From contig DFIA01000037.1 of NCBI GenBank assembly GCA_002372015.1, forward strand, positions 1 through 12,716: 12,716 nt of DNA, given 5' to 3'. Below, piece after piece: positions 7,591 to 12,716 of the stretch. The translations under genes and the position numbers were made by a program. Numbering within the stretch: the first letter of the stretch is position 1; every line of letters begins with the position of its first letter. The stretch comes from Bacteroidales bacterium UBA3709. GTDB taxonomy: Bacteria > Bacteroidota > Bacteroidia > Bacteroidales > UBA932. The notes beneath the pieces were generated by a model that did no database searches, was not told the origin of the DNA, and saw only the letters and a list, made by a program, of their open reading frames with translations.

Positions 7591-7598
7591 TATATTTG
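7591..7598 (+). promoter_or_regulatory. Promoter -7 box of the cbiK-like lipoprotein gene
   Basis: TATATTTG on the plus strand is a perfect TAnnTTTG box followed by CA, 46 bases before the lipoprotein start codon. No convincing -33 TTTG is seen about 19 bases upstream, where the sequence is A-rich and overlaps the divergent promoter. The predicted leader is short and contains no riboswitch, so this gene is not expected to be controlled by the cobalamin aptamer. Confidence 0.5.
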
Positions 7599-7644
7599 CA
7601 GGCAAATTCACCATATCCAAACAGAAAACCTATATAAACTATAT

Positions 7645-8535
7645 ATGAAAAGATTACTCATACTGCTTGCTGCAATTACGGTATTATATTCTTGTAAATC
7701 AGAAAATAATAACATTACACCAAACAACAAGGCCGCAATACTCTTAGTGCACTTTGGTACTACTCATGCAAACACGCGTAGCCTCACAATCGATTCTCTG
7801 AATAGCAGGGTAGCCCACTCTTTTCCGGAGTATGATGTATTTGAAGCCTATACCTCCAGAATAATTATCAAACACCTCAAAAAAGACGGCATAGAAAAAC
7901 TGACACCTCAACAGGCGCTGGAAAAACTGCACGCAAGCGGGTATTCAAAAGTGATAGTACAGCCAACTAACATCATATCAGGTAAAGAGAATCAGACTTT
8001 AAAAACAGAAATTGAGAGTGTACGCCCTCTCTTTACTGAGATAAAAATTGGCAAACCCCTTCTGTTCAGTATAGAAGACTCGTTTGAAGTTGTAAAAATT
8101 CTTGCTCAGCGCAATAAAACATCAGAACCTAACCACCATGTTCTGTTCGTTGGACATGGCACAGACGATCCTGCTACCGCACTTTACAGCCAAACAGACT
8201 ATATCTTCAAAACATCAGGCCACACCAACTACCATGTTGCTACTATAGAAGGCTTCCCTGCCATGGAAAACGCAATAAGCTTACTAAAGGAACACAAGGC
8301 TAAAAAAGTAACCTTAGCGCCATTTATGTTTGTTGCCGGCGACCATGCCGTTAATGATATATCCGAAGAATGGAAAGCCGCTATAGAAGAAGCAGGCTTT
8401 AATGTAGCACTAAACATAGAGGGTTTAGGACAGATTCCGCAGATACAAGATATTTTTATAGCCCACATCATAGATGCCATCAATAAAGAAGATGAGAATT
8501 TACTTAATATGAAAAACGATATTCTCAAGAACTAA
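7645..8535 (+). CDS. CbiK-family cobalt chelatase-like lipoprotein (extracytoplasmic)
   Basis: The 296 residues match the CbiK family, the anaerobic sirohydrochlorin cobaltochelatases that insert Co2+ at the start of the oxygen-independent B12 pathway. Key motifs are ILLVHFGTTH at 32-41, VQPTNIISG at 105-113, FVGHGT at 168-173 with His171, and FMFVAGDHAVND at 227-238 with His234. The spacing of the two histidines (63) is close to that of the metal-binding pair in Salmonella CbiK (His145/His207). Unlike cytoplasmic CbiK it has a lipoprotein signal: MKRLLILLAAITV, then LYSC with Cys17 as the lipidation site and an Asn-rich linker. It should therefore be anchored in the outer or inner membrane, facing the periplasm or outside. 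Periplasmic CbiK forms are known in Desulfovibrio, and a CbiK-like haem-binding outer-membrane lipoprotein (IhtB/FetB) is described in Porphyromonas gingivalis. Cobalt, iron or haem handling are all possible. It is divergent from the riboswitch-receptor operon. Confidence 0.88.
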   Translation: MKRLLILLAAITVLYSCKSENNNITPNNKAAILLVHFGTTHANTRSLTIDSLNSRVAHSFPEYDVFEAYTSRIIIKHLKKDGIEKLTPQQALEKLHASGYSKVIVQPTNIISGKENQTLKTEIESVRPLFTEIKIGKPLLFSIEDSFEVVKILAQRNKTSEPNHHVLFVGHGTDDPATALYSQTDYIFKTSGHTNYHVATIEGFPAMENAISLLKEHKAKKVTLAPFMFVAGDHAVNDISEEWKAAIEEAGFNVALNIEGLGQIPQIQDIFIAHIIDAINKEDENLLNMKNDILKN

Positions 8536-8682
8536 CAGCGTATATCTATCATATGTGTATGTTATGCACCTTTTTCTATTTTCTATGAGCAAAATAAGTA
8601 GAGACAGACTTGCCAAGATTTGGGACTGCAGTAGCGTTGAAAAGTTGCCCTGCAAAGTTGCATTACATTGGTAGTTTTTTCA

Positions 8683-8690
8683 TACATTTG
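8683..8690 (+). promoter_or_regulatory. Candidate -7 box directly before the MBOAT gene
   Basis: TACATTTG fits TAnnTTTG, and a TTG lies 22 bases upstream at 8658-8660. It ends only four bases before the ATG at 8695, so a transcript from it would be leaderless or nearly so. The rest of the 159-base gap (8536-8694) holds a palindrome TGCAAAGTTGCA at 8651-8662, with AAAGTTGC directly repeated at 8641 and 8654. It contains no clear terminator or gene. Confidence 0.4.
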
Positions 8691-8694
8691 AACT

Positions 8695-10128
8695 ATGGTA
8701 TTTTCAGACCTTCTGTTTCTTTTTGAATTTTTGGCGGCGTTTGCGCTATGCTACCTCATTGCAGGTCTTATAGACCGCAATGGCGGCAAAGATGCCCACA
8801 ACAGCGGTACTTCGGGTAACCCGCTGAGAGGGTCTTTTAAGGGGCGTAACCTTATTACCGTTATCTTTTCGCTGATTTTTTATGCATGGGGCGAACCCAT
8901 CTATGTCTTTCTGATGATATTTTGCGTTTTCGTAAATTATCTCTGCGGCATAGCCATAGATACAAACAAGAAGCACCACAAACTCGGATTGGTACTGGGT
9001 TTAGTGTTTAACCTTGCGGTATTGGGAACCTTCAAGTATTTAGGATTCTTTGCAGATATACTCGGCAATATTGGACTTAAAGTATCCGCCCCTACCTTAG
9101 CCTTGCCAATAGGTATCAGCTTCTATACATTCCAATCTATTAGCTACCTCGTAGATGTGTACCGCAAAGACTCGCCTCCTCAAAAAAGATTTATAGACCT
9201 GCTTTTCTATATTTCTATGTTCCCGCAACTTATTGCAGGTCCTATTGTCCGATACGGCACTATTGCAGCCGAAATCAACAACAGAAAAGTTAATTGGACA
9301 GACTTTGCAGAGGGTAGCTATAGATTTCTCATAGGCTTAGGCAAAAAGGTAATTATAGCCAACCAAATATCAACGGTTGCTGATTACTTTCTTACAGCAG
9401 ATGTCTCTAACTTCACTACAGCAGGAAGCTGGATAGGCCTCTTAGCTTTCACCTTCCAAATATATTTCGATTTTTCCGGCTATTCAGATATGGCCATCGG
9501 TCTGGGGCGTTGCATAGGCTTCCACTTCAACGAGAACTTTAACCACCCTTACATAAGCAGGAGTATTTCTGAATTCTGGAGAAGATGGCATATTTCTCTG
9601 GGTTCTTTCTTTAGAGATTACCTGTATATACCATTGGGCGGAAACCGTAAGCATCAGGCCTTAAACATTTTTGTTGTATGGTTTTTTACAGGAATGTGGC
9701 ATGGCGCAAGTTGGAACTTCATAATATGGGGCCTGTACTTTGGGGTTATAGTAACACTGGAAAAATACACTATTCTAAAGATTTACGATAAGATTCCAAA
9801 AATATTACTCCACTTATACAGCCTGTTCTTGATAGTGCTCGGTTGGGGAATTTTCTATTTCGACGATCTTGATAAAATGAAATCTCTGTTCAGCAGCCTG
9901 TTTGGCCAAGCTGCCGTACATTCAGACTTTACGGTTATAACAGCCTTAACAAATAATTTCTGGCTATGGATTGCAGCCATTGTATTCTGTATGCCCGTAA
10001 GAAGCCTATTCAAAAACGTAAAAGGAATATGGTATTATCGCACTGCCATTGCAGTTGTAATACTCATTTGCAGCGTAGCTTTGCTTGTTGGAGCCACAAA
10101 TAATCCTTTCTTGTATTTCAGATTCTGA
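8695..10128 (+). CDS. AlgI-like MBOAT family O-acyltransferase
   Basis: This 477-residue polytopic inner-membrane protein belongs to the MBOAT family, AlgI/DltB/PatA type. Such proteins pass an acyl group, usually acetyl, from a cytoplasmic donor to an extracytoplasmic partner or glycan. Family motifs: LIFYAWGEPIY at 60-70, LPIGISFYTFQSISYLVDVY at 137-156, FPQLIAGPIVRY at 176-187, FQIYFDFSGYSDMAIGLGR at 254-272, FNHPYISRSISEFWRRWHIS at 282-301 with conserved His299, and WHGASWN at 335-341 with the catalytic His336. The N-terminal MVFSDLLFLFEFL matches the usual family start, supporting the ATG at 8695 even though a promoter-like box ends four bases upstream. A hydrophilic stretch at about 27-50 between the first two helices seems longer than in AlgI. 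Two DHHW proteins follow at 2- and 17-base spacing and are the likely transfer partners. The acceptor polymer is unknown. Confidence 0.94.
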   Translation: MVFSDLLFLFEFLAAFALCYLIAGLIDRNGGKDAHNSGTSGNPLRGSFKGRNLITVIFSLIFYAWGEPIYVFLMIFCVFVNYLCGIAIDTNKKHHKLGLVLGLVFNLAVLGTFKYLGFFADILGNIGLKVSAPTLALPIGISFYTFQSISYLVDVYRKDSPPQKRFIDLLFYISMFPQLIAGPIVRYGTIAAEINNRKVNWTDFAEGSYRFLIGLGKKVIIANQISTVADYFLTADVSNFTTAGSWIGLLAFTFQIYFDFSGYSDMAIGLGRCIGFHFNENFNHPYISRSISEFWRRWHISLGSFFRDYLYIPLGGNRKHQALNIFVVWFFTGMWHGASWNFIIWGLYFGVIVTLEKYTILKIYDKIPKILLHLYSLFLIVLGWGIFYFDDLDKMKSLFSSLFGQAAVHSDFTVITALTNNFWLWIAAIVFCMPVRSLFKNVKGIWYYRTAIAVVILICSVALLVGATNNPFLYFRF

Positions 10129-10130
10129 TT

Positions 10131-11252
10131 ATGAAAAAAACTCTATTTATATCAGTTTTAGTTTTCATGAGCCTTGCTGTTGCAAAGGCCCAGACAGCAG
10201 ATACTTCCTCTGCTAAACAAATTGCAAACAGCACAGATTTTCCTGTGCCAACTACAGATGCAAACGACATTTACCCCAACCGTACGGTTGCTAAATATGT
10301 AAATTCTGTTAATCCTAATGCACCATACAAAGTGTTAAAGTCTGGAATTATGCTTATAGGAGAGCCAGGAAAAATCAGAGCAGCAGAGCCTTACGGTGGA
10401 AGAAGCGCCGGAGAAGTAGAATATGCCAATGCTGCCAATAAGTATAAGAGAATATTTGGCGATAGTATAAACGTGTATTGTATGGTAATTCCTAATGCCG
10501 GAGCTTTTTACACTCCAAACAAGCTGGCTGGCAGCGGAAAAGATCAGGGAAAAACAATAAACAGAATTTTTTCTAACCTTTCAGATTCTGTAAAGGCCGT
10601 GGATATTTACTCCATCCTTGGCAGGCATGCCTCAGAAAACATATACTCCAGAACAGACCATCATTGGGCGCCATTAGGAGCATATTATGCAGCAAAAAAG
10701 TTTGCGGCAGTAGCAAAGGTTCCTTTCAAAGACTTATCTCACTATAAAAAACATGTAGTACGCAACTATGTGGGCACTATGTACATGTACACAAAAAGTC
10801 AAGACCTGAAAAACTCACCGGAAGAGTTTGTGTACTACACTCCGGATAGTACCGTTAAATACGAGACCACCTATATTAACTACAACACCAGAAAAGGAGT
10901 AGCACTTTCTGAGCGTGCACCTCTTAAAGGAGATTTTTTCCAGAAGGGAGTGTCGGGAGTAGGCTGCTATGTTGTTTTTATGGGAGGAGATGCCAAAATA
11001 ACACAAGTACGCACATCTACCAACAATGGGCGAAGACTGATCATATTCAAAGACAGTTACGGTAATGCCATACCAGGATATTTGTTCTTTTCGTTTGAAG
11101 AAATACATGTAATAGACTGCCGCTTCTTTAAAAGGAACATCAAGAAATATGTTAAAGACAATAAAATAACAGACATTTTATTCGCCAACAATATAATGAG
11201 GGGAGTACTGGCTGTAACAAACAAATCTTACGACAGATTTCTCACCCAGTAA
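10131..11252 (+). CDS. DHHW-family exported protein, putative SGNH-like glycan O-acyltransferase (first copy)
   Basis: The 373 residues begin with a signal peptide (MKKTLFISVLVFMSLAVAKA, likely cleavage before QTAD), so the protein is periplasmic. The family motif TDHHW is at 175-179. KDSYGNA at 307-313 supplies a Ser (309) that, with Asp176 and His178, would complete an SGNH-like Ser/Asp/His set as in AlgJ and AlgX. Those proteins take acetyl from an MBOAT partner and place it on the polysaccharide. The C-terminal half, from GDAKITQV to RFLTQ, closely parallels the next gene. It lacks the roughly 150-residue N-terminal part, including the EKRELAKFPEF segment, present in that paralog, and begins almost directly at the catalytic domain. 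It starts 2 bases after the MBOAT stop, so the genes are cotranscribed. Enzymatic activity is inferred; a non-catalytic glycan-binding role is possible. Confidence 0.85.
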   Translation: MKKTLFISVLVFMSLAVAKAQTADTSSAKQIANSTDFPVPTTDANDIYPNRTVAKYVNSVNPNAPYKVLKSGIMLIGEPGKIRAAEPYGGRSAGEVEYANAANKYKRIFGDSINVYCMVIPNAGAFYTPNKLAGSGKDQGKTINRIFSNLSDSVKAVDIYSILGRHASENIYSRTDHHWAPLGAYYAAKKFAAVAKVPFKDLSHYKKHVVRNYVGTMYMYTKSQDLKNSPEEFVYYTPDSTVKYETTYINYNTRKGVALSERAPLKGDFFQKGVSGVGCYVVFMGGDAKITQVRTSTNNGRRLIIFKDSYGNAIPGYLFFSFEEIHVIDCRFFKRNIKKYVKDNKITDILFANNIMRGVLAVTNKSYDRFLTQ

Positions 11253-11269
11253 AGTTGTGCTACCAAGTA

Positions 11270-12703
11270 ATGGGCAAGAAAATATACATAACAATAGTAA
11301 CTCTGCTTTTTGCAGCCTTTGTGGTTGTTTTCAACACCTTTCCAAGAAGTACGATAAGTGAGGTTGAAAAGCGAGAGCTTGCAAAGTTCCCTGAGTTTTC
11401 TTTCAGTTCTCTCAGAGAAGGGCGCTTTACCAAAGAATTATCTGCATGGTTCTCAGATAGCGAACCTTATAGAGATTATTTCATTGCTCTGAGTATGAAT
11501 ATCAAAGACTGGATGAGAATGAATTTTTCCAAAGAGAATGCCATTACTTTCCACGCACCAGACATTGCCAACATAGATACAGAAGCACCAGATTTGCATG
11601 GTACCGATATATCCGAAGATATAATTACAGACACCATTCCAAAGACTCAAAAAGACACCGTAGAAAACCGCAAGATTGAAGAATACCGCAACAAACTAAC
11701 AGCAGAGGAAAATGCTAAAATAGCCCACGCTGGAATAATAATCATAGGTAGCGGAGAAAAAACGCGAGCCCTTATGGCATACGCCGGAGATTCTACCGGA
11801 GGTGTAAAATTTGCAGAGGCCGCCAATCTCTACAAGAGAAAACTCGGTAAGAAAGTAAATGTTTATCTGATGGCCATCCCAACTTCAGTAGAGTTTTACT
11901 GCCCGGATGCCGCCAAGAGCAGAACAAAAAGCCAACGAGCCACCATCAATAATATCTTTGCCCATCTGTCAGATTCTGTAAAAGCCGTAGATGTTTATAC
12001 TACACTGGGCAAACATGCCTCAGAAGATATTTATCTCAGAACAGATCACCATTGGTCGCCATTAGGCGCCTTTTATGCTGCCCAGAAATTTGCACAAGTG
12101 GCTAATGTGCCTTTCAACGACCTCTCTTCCTATACCCAAAAAGTTGTAAAACGCTATGTAGGCAGTATGTATGGCTACTCTAAAGATATAAGCATAAAAA
12201 AGGCTCCGGAAGACTTTATTTATTGGGAGCCAGACAGTACCGTTACATACACTACCACATACATAAACTACACAATAGACAACAACTACAAGGTTACCGG
12301 AGAAAGCAAACCAGTTAAAGGCAATTATTTCTACCGCTATAAAGATGGAAGCGGCAGCGCATATTGTACATTTATGGGCGGCGATACAAAACTCACTAAG
12401 GTAGAAACATCTACTAAGAATAAAAGGAGACTGATAATCATCAAAGACAGCTTTGGAAATGCTCTGCCAGGTTATCTATTTTTCTCTTTTGAAGAAATTC
12501 ATGTAATAGATTACCGCTACTTTACATTCAATATGCTGGAATATGTAAAGCAGAATAAAATTACAGATATCCTATTTGCCAATAATATATTCTCGGCATA
12601 TTCAAACAGCATTGCCAGAAGGTACTCCAAATTTCTTACCCAAGACCACGATACTTTCTATCCCAAGCCAAAACCAGCAGAAGAAGTAAACACAGACTCA
12701 TAA
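11270..12703 (+). CDS. DHHW-family protein with N-terminal membrane anchor, putative SGNH-like O-acyltransferase (second copy)
   Basis: The start is taken at ATG 11270 (477 residues, MGKKIYITIV). An in-frame TTG at 11255 would add only five residues (MCYQV) ahead of the signal anchor and is less likely. Residues 4-22 are a hydrophobic anchor. They are followed by TISEVEKRELAKFPEF at 28-43 and a segment on GRFTKELSAWFSD.EPYRDYF, the N-terminal signature of AlgJ/AlgX/DHHW proteins. An acidic, Thr-rich linker (about 96-135) leads to the catalytic-type domain: TDHHWSPLGAFYAA at 258-271 with Asp259 and His261, and KDSFGNALPGYLFF at 392-405 with Ser394. The C-terminus has a short polar tail rich in Pro and Lys. 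The protein should sit at the periplasmic face, receiving acyl groups from the MBOAT protein. From about residue 150 it is a clear paralog of the preceding gene. Only 13 bases follow its stop, so further operon genes may exist. Confidence 0.87.
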   Translation: MGKKIYITIVTLLFAAFVVVFNTFPRSTISEVEKRELAKFPEFSFSSLREGRFTKELSAWFSDSEPYRDYFIALSMNIKDWMRMNFSKENAITFHAPDIANIDTEAPDLHGTDISEDIITDTIPKTQKDTVENRKIEEYRNKLTAEENAKIAHAGIIIIGSGEKTRALMAYAGDSTGGVKFAEAANLYKRKLGKKVNVYLMAIPTSVEFYCPDAAKSRTKSQRATINNIFAHLSDSVKAVDVYTTLGKHASEDIYLRTDHHWSPLGAFYAAQKFAQVANVPFNDLSSYTQKVVKRYVGSMYGYSKDISIKKAPEDFIYWEPDSTVTYTTTYINYTIDNNYKVTGESKPVKGNYFYRYKDGSGSAYCTFMGGDTKLTKVETSTKNKRRLIIIKDSFGNALPGYLFFSFEEIHVIDYRYFTFNMLEYVKQNKITDILFANNIFSAYSNSIARRYSKFLTQDHDTFYPKPKPAEEVNTDS

Positions 12704-12716
12704 TCTGGAGGTCCCA

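Noticed and set aside
8536..8594. Intrinsic terminator after the CbiK-like gene
   Set aside because: A short CATA/TATG stem near 8550 and a T-rich stretch after it are too weak to call.
11255..11269. TTG at 11255 as the start of the second DHHW protein
   Set aside because: It adds only five residues ahead of a normal signal anchor, and an ATG at 11270 fits better.

Overview
The window looks like a chromosomal segment of a Bacteroidota bacterium, probably Bacteroidales. It is AT-rich and has Bacteroidota-type -7 boxes (TAnnTTTG) rather than E. coli -10 boxes. Shine-Dalgarno sites are poor, the cob gene order is cobU-cobT-cobS-cobC, and it carries a siderophore-type TonB receptor with a PepSY partner and an AlgI/DHHW acyltransferase operon. 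The genus cannot be fixed from the sequence alone.

Region 1 (1-3470, + strand) is the late, nucleotide-loop-assembly part of cobalamin synthesis. It holds cobU (5' end outside the window), cobT, cobS and a cobC-type alpha-ribazole phosphatase. Together these activate adenosylcobinamide, activate the lower base, join the two and remove the phosphate. Between cobS and cobC lies a 382-base gap filled by about three full copies plus degenerate flanks of an 89-101 base A-rich tandem repeat.

Region 2 (3488-7550, - strand) is a two-gene operon, a TonB-dependent outer-membrane receptor followed by a four-helix PepSY membrane protein whose start overlaps the receptor stop by 11 bases. A clear cobalamin riboswitch (about 7377-7549) lies in its leader, so the operon is expected to be shut off when cobalamin is plentiful. 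That makes corrinoid uptake the best guess, although the receptor and its PepSY partner look more like a ferric-siderophore system.

Region 3 (7554-8535, + strand) starts with a compact divergent promoter region. It is followed by a CbiK-family cobalt chelatase that carries a lipoprotein signal peptide and so should act outside the cytoplasm. The receptor, the putative membrane reductase and the extracytoplasmic chelatase-like lipoprotein next to the cob genes suggest a single corrinoid/cobalt (or tetrapyrrole) acquisition and processing locus.

Region 4 (8695-12703, + strand) is a separate tight operon: an AlgI-like MBOAT O-acyltransferase followed by two paralogous exported DHHW-family (SGNH-like) proteins. 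This is the layout expected for O-acylation of an exported glycan. The target polymer is not encoded here.
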